A stretch of DNA of 64,000 bases from Saonia sp964398035 (GTDB lineage: Bacteria > Bacteroidota > Bacteroidia > Flavobacteriales > Flavobacteriaceae): positions 1-64,000 of the forward strand of contig CAYNLI010000001.1 of NCBI GenBank assembly GCA_964398035.1. Direction: 5' to 3'. The translations under genes were made by a program, and so were the position numbers. Numbering within the stretch: position 1 is the stretch's first letter; every line of letters begins with the position of its first letter. Under the pieces are notes generated by a model. The model was given only the letters and a program-made list of their open reading frames with translations, made no database searches and had not been told where the DNA came from. This document shows positions 41,325-50,065 of this stretch, one piece after another.

Positions 41325-41984
41325 ATGAGTAAAAAAATAATTGCACCCTCACTTTTAGCGGCAGATTTTGCCAACTTACAACGAGACATAGAAATGATAA
41401 ACCAAAGTGAAGCAGATTGGTTTCATTTGGATATTATGGATGGTGTTTATGTCCCCAATATATCTTTTGGCATGCCAGTAGTGAAAGCTATTGCAAAACA
41501 TGCAAAAAAAATACTGGATGTACATTTAATGATTGTAGATCCAGACCGTTATATAAATACTTTCGCCGAATTAGGAACTAACAACCTAACGGTCCATTAT
41601 GAGACTTGCACCCATCTACATAGAACATTGCAAGCCATAAAAGATGCTGGCATGAAAGCTGGCGTTGCTTTAAACCCACACACTAACATTGATTTATTGG
41701 AAGACACCATAAATGATATAGACTTAGTTTGTATTATGAGTGTGAATCCAGGTTTTGGCGGACAATCCTTTATTAAAAACACCTATGATAAGGTCAAAGA
41801 TTTAAAAGCCTTGATAACAACTAAAAAAGCCAACACTTTAATTGAGATTGATGGTGGAGTAACTTCAAAAAATGCCAAAGCTTTAATTGATGCTGGTGCA
41901 GATGTGTTGGTTGCTGGTAGTTTTATTTTTAAAAGTGAGAACCCACCAAAGACAATTATTGAACTTAAAAATATAATTGCTTAA
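41325..41984 (+). CDS. rpe: Ribulose-phosphate 3-epimerase
   Basis: A 219-residue TIM-barrel enzyme that interconverts ribulose-5-phosphate and xylulose-5-phosphate in the pentose phosphate pathway. Metal and catalytic residues are in SLLAADFANL, WFHLDIMDGVYVPNISFG, DVHLMI, CIMSVNPGFGGQSFI and IEIDGGVTSKNA, with GADVLVAGSFIF at the phosphate end. The last base of the stop codon is the first base of the next gene's ATG. Confidence 0.97.
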   Translation: MSKKIIAPSLLAADFANLQRDIEMINQSEADWFHLDIMDGVYVPNISFGMPVVKAIAKHAKKILDVHLMIVDPDRYINTFAELGTNNLTVHYETCTHLHRTLQAIKDAGMKAGVALNPHTNIDLLEDTINDIDLVCIMSVNPGFGGQSFIKNTYDKVKDLKALITTKKANTLIEIDGGVTSKNAKALIDAGADVLVAGSFIFKSENPPKTIIELKNIIA

Positions 41985-42955
41985 TGGAACATTTTGATGT
42001 TGTTATCATTGGAGGAGGCCCAATAGGTATAGCCTGCGGACTTGAAGCAAAAAAAAAGGGAGTAACATACATTATTCTTGAAAAAGGACCCATTGTAAAC
42101 TCTTTGTTCAACTACCCTGCAAACATGCAATTCTTTTCTTCCTCAGAACGGTTAGAAATAGATAATGTTCCCTTTATAAGTAAAGAAGCAAAGCCTAAAA
42201 GAAGTGAAGCATTAGAATATTACAGAAGAATTGCCGTATCCAATAAACTCAATATTAATTTATTTGAAAAAGTGGCATCAGTAAAAAAAGAAGGTGATGT
42301 TTTTTCTGTTATTTCTGATAAAGGCAAGTATACTACCCAAAATGTAATTGTAGCCACTGGGTTTTATGATATACCAAACCTTTTAAACGTTCCAGGGGAG
42401 GATTTACCAAAAGTATCCCATTACTATAATGACCCACATTATTATGCTGGTCAAAAATTAGCCGTTATAGGAGCCAGTAACTCTTCTGTAGATGCCGCTT
42501 TGGAATGCTGGCGAAAGGGCTCTGACGTAACCTTGATCATACGTGGTTCAGAAGTTGGCCAACGTGTAAAGTATTGGGTAAGACCAGATATTATCAATAG
42601 AATTGAAGAAGGCAGTATAAACGTTTATTACAACACTACTATTAAGGAAATAAAAGATGATGAGATATTGGTAAACACCCCTAAAGGTGTTGTATCCATT
42701 GAAAATAATTTTGTTTTGGCATTAACTGGCTATATGCCCAATTTTGAGTTTTTGGAAAACATGGGAGTAGAATTGTCCAAAGATGACAAAAGGCTTCCCA
42801 AATACAATGAAAACACCATGGAGACCAATGTAGAAGGACTTTATTTAGCCGGAGTAATTTGCGGTGGCATGGAAACCCACAAATGGTTTATAGAGAATTC
42901 TAGAATACATGCTCCATTGATTATAACTGCTATTTTAGCAAAAAAGAGAGCGTAA
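41984..42955 (+). CDS. YpdA-like flavin disulfide reductase
   Basis: A 323-residue FAD/NAD(P)-binding protein. The FAD loop is VVIIGGGPIGIACGLEA at residues 5-21, the NADPH loop is LAVIGASNSSVDAALECWR at about 165, and the FAD C-terminal motif is VEGLYLAGVICGG. There is no CxxC, unlike thioredoxin reductases. This pattern fits the YpdA family, which reduces bacillithiol disulfide; bacillithiol is found in some Bacteroidetes, so the role is plausible but inferred. It overlaps rpe by one base. Confidence 0.88.
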   Translation: MEHFDVVIIGGGPIGIACGLEAKKKGVTYIILEKGPIVNSLFNYPANMQFFSSSERLEIDNVPFISKEAKPKRSEALEYYRRIAVSNKLNINLFEKVASVKKEGDVFSVISDKGKYTTQNVIVATGFYDIPNLLNVPGEDLPKVSHYYNDPHYYAGQKLAVIGASNSSVDAALECWRKGSDVTLIIRGSEVGQRVKYWVRPDIINRIEEGSINVYYNTTIKEIKDDEILVNTPKGVVSIENNFVLALTGYMPNFEFLENMGVELSKDDKRLPKYNENTMETNVEGLYLAGVICGGMETHKWFIENSRIHAPLIITAILAKKRA

Positions 42956-42979
42956 AAAAGGCTCTACAAAAGCAGAGCC
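42954..42979 (-). terminator. Terminator after tRNA-Arg
   Basis: On the minus strand GGCTCT, eight bases, AGAGCC then six T. It begins ten bases after the tRNA 3' end and abuts the convergent YpdA-like gene. Confidence 0.85.
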
Positions 42980-42988
42980 AGTAACTTG

Positions 42989-43062
42989 TGACCGCGAAGG
43001 GATTCGAACCCCCAACCCTCAGAGCCGAAATCTGATATTCTATCCAGTTGAACTACGCAGCC
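42989..43062 (-). tRNA. tRNA-Arg (anticodon TCG)
   Basis: The minus strand folds into a full cloverleaf of 74 bases: acceptor GGCTGCG with CGCGGTC (two G-U pairs), D stem GTTC/GAAT, anticodon stem TCAGA/TCTGA with loop TTTCGGC, giving anticodon TCG for CGA (Arg), variable loop of five, and T loop TTCGAAT. The discriminator base is A. The terminal CCA is not encoded and must be added by the CCA enzyme. It sits between yqeY and the YpdA-like gene. Confidence 0.95.
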
Positions 43063-43073
43063 ATAATTTATAT

Positions 43074-43523
43074 TTAAGAAAGTTTTGCTTTAACAATAGT
43101 GGAAATGGTTTTGCCATCTGCTTGACCAGCCAATTCTTTGGAAACCATACCCATTACCTTGCCCATATCTTTCATTCCTGAAGCACCTACGGCATCAATG
43201 GTCTGCACCACAACTTTTTCTATTTCTTCTTCAGTTAATTGTTCAGGCAAAAACTTTTCTATTATTGCTACCTGTGCCAATTCAGGCTCAGCTAAATCTT
43301 CTCTACCCTGCTCCATAAAAATAGCTGCGCTATCTTTTCTTTGCTTCACTAACTTTTGAACCAATGCTATTTCATCATCTTCAGACAAGCCTTCACCTGC
43401 CCCACTTTCTGTTTGCGCCATCAATAAAGCAGATTTAATTGCTCTAAGCGATTCTAAAGCAACTTTATCCTTGGCCCTCATAGCGGCTTTCATCTCTTCC
43501 ATTACTTGTTGCTGCAAACTCAT
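43074..43523 (-). CDS. GatB/YqeY domain-containing protein
   Basis: A 149-residue protein from the ATG at 43523 (MSLQQQVMEEMKAAMRAKDK); a longer form from 43595 would run through the ftsZ terminator. It has the YqeY fold, related to the tail domain of GatB: ALESLRAIKSALLMAQTE, EQLTEEEIEKVV and GMKDMGKVMGMVSKELAGQADG, the last being typical of the family. Family members may bind tRNA-like partners; the role is unknown. It lies directly after ftsZ and its terminator. A weak promoter match (TATCTTCG, 43545-43552, minus) is upstream. Confidence 0.92.
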   Translation of the reverse strand: MSLQQQVMEEMKAAMRAKDKVALESLRAIKSALLMAQTESGAGEGLSEDDEIALVQKLVKQRKDSAAIFMEQGREDLAEPELAQVAIIEKFLPEQLTEEEIEKVVVQTIDAVGASGMKDMGKVMGMVSKELAGQADGKTISTIVKAKLS

Positions 43524-43548
43524 AATCTTTGTTTTTTTACGGCACGAA

Positions 43549-43589
43549 GATAAAAAAATAAACCCGAAAATTGGTTCAATTTTCGGGTT
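43549..43589 (-). terminator. Terminator of the dcw operon after ftsZ
   Basis: A perfect 13-bp stem (43561-43573 and 43577-43589, loop of three) is followed on the minus strand by a T-rich run. It lies 35 bases after the ftsZ stop. Confidence 0.9.
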
Positions 43590-43624
43590 AAACAATTAAT
43601 TGATATGTTTATTTATATGGACAG

Positions 43625-45544
43625 TTAATCCACATTATCATGTAAAAAAGAGTTGTTAGAACGCAATTGTATTTCATCATTGCTATCTTCACTTAAGGTT
43701 GTCCTAGAAACTCTATTTTCATTAGGCTTGTCATTAAGGTTTACACCTTGACGTCTATAAGCTGGCTCTTTTTCTATTTCATCAACATTATTTAAGCTAT
43801 TTTGAAATTTGTAGTTAAAATCTTTTAACTTTCTTCTTCTTTCATCCGCTCTATTCTTAAGAATATCTTCTATAGAACTATTCATAGGATCAGTATCCCT
43901 TCCTCCAAGACTTGCTTCTACCTTGTTCTCTTCTTGTTTCAATGTGATTTTTTCAAAAACCAGCTCTTCTTCAACAATTTTTGGTATAAAGTTTTCTGCT
44001 TTGGATTTGGCACCTGTTAATTTCTCCTCCAACTCCATATAGTCATCCAAGCTATAGCGAGTTTCCCCATTCTTATTATATTCTAAAACTGGAATCACTT
44101 CTATATGGTCATTAACGTCCATATCATTTACTTCATCAGTCAAATCAAAAGTGATAACATGTTTTTTATCTTCTTCCTCAACATCAACACTATCAGACAA
44201 AGGCATATCAAAACTTAAAGCTGTCTGATCTTCTTCAACTTCAGATAATAATTCTACTGGGTCAACAACCTCGATATCATTTATAAGCTCTTTAGCTTCT
44301 ATAATAACAAAATCATCTTCTGAAACATTTTCTGCGACCACTTCTTCATAAAAAACATTGAAATTCTTAATGTAATTTGTTGTAGATATTAAATCATCTT
44401 CCAATTCCACATCAATCAATGTATGCTTAATGATAGTCTCTGGAAGCTCTTCATCTAACACTACTGTTTTTTCTTCCGTAATGACTTGTTCGGCTTTTTG
44501 TTCTTCTTCTAACGTATGGACAATTTTTTTTGTTTCTGTATTTACAATATCATCTTGTTGGTCCATATCAAAACCCGTGGCAATTACTGTTACAGCTATT
44601 GCTTCTCCCAAAGTTTCATCCTCACCAACACCCATAATAATATTGGCTTCAAAACCTGCCTCATTTTGGATATAATCGTTTATTTCTCCAATTTCATCTA
44701 TAGTAATTTCTTGTACCCCAGAAACAATGAGTAACAATACATTTTTAGCTCCCTCTATTTTATTATCGTTCAATAATGGAGAATCCAACGCTTTTGTAAT
44801 TGCTTCATTTGCTCTTGAAGAACCTGAAGCCGTAGACGATCCCATAATGGCCGTTCCACTATTTGAGAGTACCGTCTTGGCATCACGTAAATCAATGTTC
44901 TGAGTATAGTGATGTGTAATTACCTCTGCAATACCACGTGCAGCAGTGGCTAAAACTTCATCTGCTTTAGAAAAGCCAGCTTTAAAGCCCAAATTACCAT
45001 AGACATCTCTTAGTTTGTTATTATTGATAACAATTAAAGAGTCAACATTTGAGCGCAACTTTTCTATTCCTTTATGAGCCTGTTTGCATCTCATTTTTCC
45101 CTCAAACTGAAATGGCATGGTTACGATCCCAACCGTTAAAATATCCATTTCTCTAGCTTGCTTTGCAATGATAGGAGCAGCACCAGTTCCAGTTCCACCA
45201 CCCATACCAGCCGTAATAAACACCATTTTGGTATTATGTCCCAACATGTTTTTAAGGTCTTCCATGCTTTCAATAGCCGCCTCTTTTCCTACCTCAGGGT
45301 TTGCACCAGCACCCAACCCCTCAGTTAATGAAACACCTAATTGAATCTTTACAGGCACTGAACTATTGTCCAATGCTTGGGAATCGGTATTACATATCAC
45401 AAAATCCACTCCATTGATTCCAGATTGGAACATATGGTTAATGGCATTGCTTCCGCCGCCGCCAACGCCAATTACCTTAATTACATTGCTTTGATTTTTA
45501 GGTAAATCAAAAGAGATATTGTCAAATTCGGTGTTATTGCTCAT
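43625..45544 (-). CDS. ftsZ: Cell division protein FtsZ with long acidic tail
   Basis: A 639-residue tubulin homologue that forms the Z ring. The GTPase core is residues 20-325: VIGVGGGGSNAINHM, the tubulin loop GGGTGTGAAP at 115-124, FNLDLR-like NIDLRDAKTVL with the T7 region, and NIIMGVGEDETLGEAIAVTV. The remaining 310 or so residues form a Glu/Asp-rich linker and an end RSNNSFLHDNVD, which may act as the C-terminal peptide that binds FtsA. E. coli FtsZ has a total of 383 residues, so this tail is unusually long but in line with flavobacteria. Confidence 0.97.
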   Translation of the reverse strand: MSNNTEFDNISFDLPKNQSNVIKVIGVGGGGSNAINHMFQSGINGVDFVICNTDSQALDNSSVPVKIQLGVSLTEGLGAGANPEVGKEAAIESMEDLKNMLGHNTKMVFITAGMGGGTGTGAAPIIAKQAREMDILTVGIVTMPFQFEGKMRCKQAHKGIEKLRSNVDSLIVINNNKLRDVYGNLGFKAGFSKADEVLATAARGIAEVITHHYTQNIDLRDAKTVLSNSGTAIMGSSTASGSSRANEAITKALDSPLLNDNKIEGAKNVLLLIVSGVQEITIDEIGEINDYIQNEAGFEANIIMGVGEDETLGEAIAVTVIATGFDMDQQDDIVNTETKKIVHTLEEEQKAEQVITEEKTVVLDEELPETIIKHTLIDVELEDDLISTTNYIKNFNVFYEEVVAENVSEDDFVIIEAKELINDIEVVDPVELLSEVEEDQTALSFDMPLSDSVDVEEEDKKHVITFDLTDEVNDMDVNDHIEVIPVLEYNKNGETRYSLDDYMELEEKLTGAKSKAENFIPKIVEEELVFEKITLKQEENKVEASLGGRDTDPMNSSIEDILKNRADERRRKLKDFNYKFQNSLNNVDEIEKEPAYRRQGVNLNDKPNENRVSRTTLSEDSNDEIQLRSNNSFLHDNVD

Positions 45545-45589
45545 GCTTTTTATGTTACTGGTTGTTTTATTTTTCTTGAATGATTTTAC

Positions 45590-46909
45590 TTACTCGGCGT
45601 TATCCAAAAAGTCCTTCAACTTTTCAGACCATTTATCGAAAACAGATTTTCGTTCTCTTTTGACCACTCCTGTGGTAGCCGTTTCCATGTGCTCACCATA
45701 CATATTATCTTCCAGCTCATTATGCTCCACTTCTGCTTCGTTCTTATCCTTATTTTCTATTGCGTTCATTAATAACCCTACAGCTGTAGCATATAATGGA
45801 CTTGCTATTTCTTCATCAGAATCACCTGCCAAATGTTCATTGGGAAACCCAATCCTTGTATCCATTCCTGTGATATACTCCACCAATTGTTTTAGATGTT
45901 TTAATTGGCTTCCACCACCTGTAAGAACTATACCTGCAATCAGTTTTTTCTTTTGATCATCATGCCCGTAGTTCTTTATTTCTACATATACCTGCTCTAC
46001 AATCTCTACTACTCTAGCATGGATTATTTTTGAAAGGTTTTTTAATGTAATTTCCTTAGGCTCTCTTCCCCTTAGACCCGGGATAGACACTATTTCATTA
46101 TCCTTATTTTCTCCTGGCCATGCAGAACCGAACTTTATTTTTAAAAGCTCAGCTTGCTTTTCTATAATAGAACACCCTTCCTTAATATCTTCTGTAATTA
46201 CATTACCTCCGAAAGGTATTACTGCTGTGTGCCGTATGATGCCATCTTTAAAAATAGCCACATCCGTTGTACCACCCCCTATGTCAATTAAAGCAACACC
46301 TGCTTCTTTTTCTTCTTGACTCAATACTGCATCTGAAGATGCCAAAGGTTCCAAAGTAATGTTCCCTAAATCCAATCCTGCACTTTTAATACAGCGACCT
46401 ATATTTTTAATAGATGAAACCTGACCGACAACTACATGAAAATTAGCTTCCAATCTGCCACCATACATCCCCATGGGTTCTTTTATCTCTGCTTGCCCAT
46501 CTACCTTATATTCTTGTGGCAACACATGGATAATTTCTTCACCAGGCAACATTATTAATTTGTATACCTGATCACATAACTTATCCAAATCCACTTCATT
46601 GATAACTTCCTCTGAATTGATTCTGGTTATATAATCACTATGTTGCAAACTTCTTATATGCTGACCAGCAATCCCTACCACTACAGAACCAATCTTTAAT
46701 CCAGAATCTATCTCTGCTTGTTCAATTGCCTGTTGAATAGATTTTATGGTTTGAGTAATATTATTTACCACACCACGGTGGACACCCAAACTTTTTGACC
46801 TACCAACACCTAGAACCTCAATCTTACCGTATTCATTTTCCTTACCGATAATGGCTACAATTTTTGTTGTCCCTATGTCTAACCCAACTGAATAATTATC
46901 CTGTTCCAT
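45590..46909 (-). CDS. ftsA: Cell division protein FtsA
   Basis: A 439-residue actin-like ATPase that tethers FtsZ to the membrane. The phosphate 1 loop is VGLDIGTTKIVAIIGKE, the phosphate 2 region is VALIDIGGGTTDVAIF, and the adenosine motif is GIVLTGGGSQLKHL. The 1C domain is in residues about 85-165. The C terminus RKSVFDKWSEKLKDFLDNAE can form an amphipathic membrane-targeting helix. It lies three bases after ftsQ and 45 before ftsZ. Confidence 0.96.
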   Translation of the reverse strand: MEQDNYSVGLDIGTTKIVAIIGKENEYGKIEVLGVGRSKSLGVHRGVVNNITQTIKSIQQAIEQAEIDSGLKIGSVVVGIAGQHIRSLQHSDYITRINSEEVINEVDLDKLCDQVYKLIMLPGEEIIHVLPQEYKVDGQAEIKEPMGMYGGRLEANFHVVVGQVSSIKNIGRCIKSAGLDLGNITLEPLASSDAVLSQEEKEAGVALIDIGGGTTDVAIFKDGIIRHTAVIPFGGNVITEDIKEGCSIIEKQAELLKIKFGSAWPGENKDNEIVSIPGLRGREPKEITLKNLSKIIHARVVEIVEQVYVEIKNYGHDDQKKKLIAGIVLTGGGSQLKHLKQLVEYITGMDTRIGFPNEHLAGDSDEEIASPLYATAVGLLMNAIENKDKNEAEVEHNELEDNMYGEHMETATTGVVKRERKSVFDKWSEKLKDFLDNAE

Positions 46910-46912
46910 AAT

Positions 46913-47632
46913 TTATATTTTGGTGCAAACTACCTGATTATTAAATTCTAAACTTACCATGTTATATTCTTCCAATGTTTTATCCCTAGTTGCTTTAGTG
47001 TAAAATGCTTTAAAATTGTTGAACTTTTCCTCTAAACCATCAACACCACCTATACTCACCACAAAATTTTCCATTCGGAATTTAAGCTGGTATTTTTCAT
47101 CGTCCTCAACATGTATTCCTATTACATTTTTTCGCAAAAAATCATCATTATTTATATACTTTAATATTGCATATACATCCTCTAGACTTTTGCCTGTTAT
47201 TTTTCCAGTAATTATGGGAACTCTAGCAGAATGATATTTGGATAACGGCATGCGTTTTCCTTCATCATCCACATAAAACTTTGTAATCCCTTCTATTCTT
47301 CCAATTGGTCGCCTCTGAATAATTTTAGACACAAGCTCACCATTTACAGTAAGATAAACTTGGGCACTTTTTACCATTTCATTGGTCTCTATGACCTTTT
47401 CGATAGTATTCAAAGCTAAATCTTCTTTGGACAAGTTTTTAAGGGTTCCATAATTTTGTATTAACAATTTATTAACCGATTCATGTGTTAGGTATAAATT
47501 TTCATTTCCTGAAAATTCTATTTTTAACTCACTGATTATCCTACTATTACTTCTTTTCTCAGTAAAAGCATAAAGCCCTACCACTATAAACAACAGTAGT
47601 GACACTTTAAAAATATTCCAGTTAAATTGCAT
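46913..47632 (-). CDS. ftsQ: Cell division protein FtsQ/DivIB
   Basis: A 239-residue bitopic protein with one N-terminal helix (residues 8-24) and a periplasmic POTRA-like domain at about residues 35-110 (ISELKIEFSGNENLYLTHES). The beta domain follows with VKSAQVYLTVNGELVSKIIQR and RPIGRIEGITKFYVDDEGKR, typical of the family. It connects FtsA and FtsZ to the FtsWI synthase in the divisome. It overlaps the end of murC by 11 bases. Confidence 0.92.
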   Translation of the reverse strand: MQFNWNIFKVSLLLFIVVGLYAFTEKRSNSRIISELKIEFSGNENLYLTHESVNKLLIQNYGTLKNLSKEDLALNTIEKVIETNEMVKSAQVYLTVNGELVSKIIQRRPIGRIEGITKFYVDDEGKRMPLSKYHSARVPIITGKITGKSLEDVYAILKYINNDDFLRKNVIGIHVEDDEKYQLKFRMENFVVSIGGVDGLEEKFNNFKAFYTKATRDKTLEEYNMVSLEFNNQVVCTKI

Positions 47633-48974
47633 TTTCTAATTCTGTTTTTATATGTGATACTTCTAATCCTATATCGCCAGCTCCCATAGTGACCAACACT
47701 TCAGGGTTTTGCTTTTTTATTTCATCAATTAAATTCACTTTTAGAACTAATTTTTTGTTTGGGTTTTTAATTTTACCCAACAACCATTCAGATGTTACCC
47801 CTTCTATAGGTTTCTCTCTTGCGGGATAAATATCCAACAACAATATGCTATCAAATTTCTCCAAGCTTAAAGCAAAATCTTCCACAAAATCTCTTGTTCT
47901 AGAGAATAAGTGAGGTTGAAATATGACCAATACTTTTTTATTTGGATGCATTTCTGAAATGGCATCATAAATGGCGTTTATTTCTGTGGGATGATGCGCA
48001 TAATCATCTATAAAAACAAAGCTATCTTCTTTGATTTTATACGAAAACCTACGCTGTACACCTTTAAAAGTTTCCAATGCTTCAGCAAGACTGCTCAAAG
48101 GAGAACCTGCTTCAATTGCCATTGCAAAAGCCACTAGTCCATTCAATAAATTATGCTTTCCAGGCTTGTTGAACCTAACTTTTTTAATGGTTGTTTCAGG
48201 AGTTTCCAAATCAAAAACATAGGCACCATGCTCTATTTTTAAATGTCGGATGCAATAATCCGAGTCATCTTCTATTCCATATGTTATTCCATCCAAAGGC
48301 AAGCCATTGCGCACAAAAAGTTTTCCGTTGGGCTTAATTTTATTTACAAAATCATTAAAAGATTTTTTTAACTCATCGGCAGTGCCGTAAACATCCAAAT
48401 GATCCGCATCCATAGATGTTACGCATGCTACATTAGGAGCTAATCTTAAAAATGAACGATCAAACTCATCTGCCTCTACAACCGAATATTCATTCCCTTC
48501 AAACAAAAAATTACTATTAAAGTCTTCTGAAATTCCTCCCAGAAATGCAGTCAATGGTGCTCCTGTTTCTTTTAATAAATGTGCTAAAATACTAGAGGTA
48601 GTGGTTTTTCCATGTGTTCCAGCAACTGCAAAACAAAACGTATCCCTTGTAATGATTCCTAAAACCTCTGATCTTTTCTTAATATTAAGACCATTTTTTA
48701 AAAAGAAAATAAGTTCTGTATGCTCACATGGAACAGCTGGAGTATATACAATTAGTGTATTCTCAGGGTTTTGATATTCTTTGGAAACTAATTCCATATC
48801 ATCTTCATAATGAATGGAAATACCCATACCAACCAATTCCTCTGTCAACGGAGTTTTTGTCTTATCATAACCAGCAACATTCTTTTTAATAAACTTAAAA
48901 TATTTGGCAAGAGCAGACATACCAATACCTCCTATACCAATAAAATAGACGTTATGTATATCTTTTAAGTTCAT
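47622..48974 (-). CDS. murC: UDP-N-acetylmuramate--L-alanine ligase
   Basis: A 450-residue Mur ligase that adds L-Ala to UDP-MurNAc, the first peptide step of peptidoglycan synthesis. The N-terminal Rossmann loop is VYFIGIGGIGMSALAKYF, the ATP loop is VAGTHGKTTTSSILAHLL, then EADEFDRSFL, and the C-terminal domain includes DDYAHHPTEI and MGAGDIG. It lies just after murG and before ftsQ in the dcw order. Confidence 0.96.
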   Translation of the reverse strand: MNLKDIHNVYFIGIGGIGMSALAKYFKFIKKNVAGYDKTKTPLTEELVGMGISIHYEDDMELVSKEYQNPENTLIVYTPAVPCEHTELIFFLKNGLNIKKRSEVLGIITRDTFCFAVAGTHGKTTTSSILAHLLKETGAPLTAFLGGISEDFNSNFLFEGNEYSVVEADEFDRSFLRLAPNVACVTSMDADHLDVYGTADELKKSFNDFVNKIKPNGKLFVRNGLPLDGITYGIEDDSDYCIRHLKIEHGAYVFDLETPETTIKKVRFNKPGKHNLLNGLVAFAMAIEAGSPLSSLAEALETFKGVQRRFSYKIKEDSFVFIDDYAHHPTEINAIYDAISEMHPNKKVLVIFQPHLFSRTRDFVEDFALSLEKFDSILLLDIYPAREKPIEGVTSEWLLGKIKNPNKKLVLKVNLIDEIKKQNPEVLVTMGAGDIGLEVSHIKTELENAI

Positions 48975-48979
48975 TCTCC

Positions 48980-50065
48980 TTAGAGTAATTTTTCTATTTG
49001 ATCCACAATATATTTTGTGGCATTTGGCATAGCCAAATTTTTAATATTCTTCGCTAATTCTTCTTGCTTACTTTTTGATACATATAAATTTGAAAACATA
49101 TCGTTAAATTCTTCATCCAAGTCTTTCTCTCTTATCATCAAGGCTGCATTTTCATTGACCAACGCTTCAGCATTTTTAGTTTGATGATTCTCTGCTACAT
49201 TAGGTGACGGTATAAAGATGGCCGGTTTGCCAACAATACACAATTCTGAAACCGAACCAGCTCCAGCCCTAGAGATAATAATATCTGCTGCGGCATATGC
49301 GTAGTCCATTCGGTTTAAAAAAGGTGAAACTTTGGCTACATCTGAATCATGTTTTTTATATGTTTCATAATATAATTTACCACATTGCCATATAATTTGA
49401 ATATCAAAAGTTTTAAAGAATTCTAATTTCTGTTCTATCAATTGATTGATTCTCCTAGCTCCTAGACTACCTCCCAAAACCAATATTGTAGTTTTATTTG
49501 CATCCAAACCAAAGAACTCAATAGCTTCTTTTTCGTTATTTGCATTCTTCAATAAATCTGACCTTACTGGGTTTCCTGTTTTCACAATCTTATCCATTGG
49601 GAAATATTGTTCCATCCCATCATAGGCCACACATATTTTTTGTGCCTTTTTAGCCAATAGTTTATTGGTGATTCCTGCAAAAGAATTCTGCTCCTGCAAT
49701 ACACAAGGAATTCCTTTTAAGGAAGCCATTTTTAAAAGCGGTCCACTAGCAAATCCCCCAGTACCTATTACGGCGTGTGGCTTAAACCTTGCTACTATGC
49801 TTCTTGCTTTTATCAAGCTACTTATCAATTTTATTGGAAACATTAAATTTTTAAGGGTCAGTTTCCTTTGCAACCCACTAATCCACAATCCTTCAATTTT
49901 ATATCCTGCCTGTGGCACTTTCTCCATTTCCATTCTATCCTTTGCGCCAACAAATAAAAATTCCGCTTTGGGATATCTTTCTTTCAACTCATTTGCTATG
50001 GCAATGGCCGGATAAATATGTCCGCCAGTACCTCCTCCTGAGAGTATGAATTTATAATTGCCCAC
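48980..50065 (-). CDS. murG: Lipid II synthase MurG
   Basis: A 361-residue GT28 glycosyltransferase that adds GlcNAc to lipid I to make lipid II at the cytosolic face. Motifs are FILSGGGTGGHIYPAIAIA, the GTGGFASGPLL region, and the C-terminal UDP-GlcNAc site with LGGSLGARRINQLIE and IISRAGAGSVSELCIVGKPAI. It overlaps the end of ftsW by 14 bases, so translation is probably coupled. Confidence 0.97.
   Translation of the reverse strand: MGNYKFILSGGGTGGHIYPAIAIANELKERYPKAEFLFVGAKDRMEMEKVPQAGYKIEGLWISGLQRKLTLKNLMFPIKLISSLIKARSIVARFKPHAVIGTGGFASGPLLKMASLKGIPCVLQEQNSFAGITNKLLAKKAQKICVAYDGMEQYFPMDKIVKTGNPVRSDLLKNANNEKEAIEFFGLDANKTTILVLGGSLGARRINQLIEQKLEFFKTFDIQIIWQCGKLYYETYKKHDSDVAKVSPFLNRMDYAYAAADIIISRAGAGSVSELCIVGKPAIFIPSPNVAENHQTKNAEALVNENAALMIREKDLDEEFNDMFSNLYVSKSKQEELAKNIKNLAMPNATKYIVDQIEKLL

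Noticed and set aside
43160..45960. Plus-strand ORFs of 60-145 residues over yqeY, ftsZ and ftsA
   Set aside because: They are antisense to strongly conserved genes, lack recognisable motifs and have Ser/Phe-rich composition typical of reversed coding sequence.
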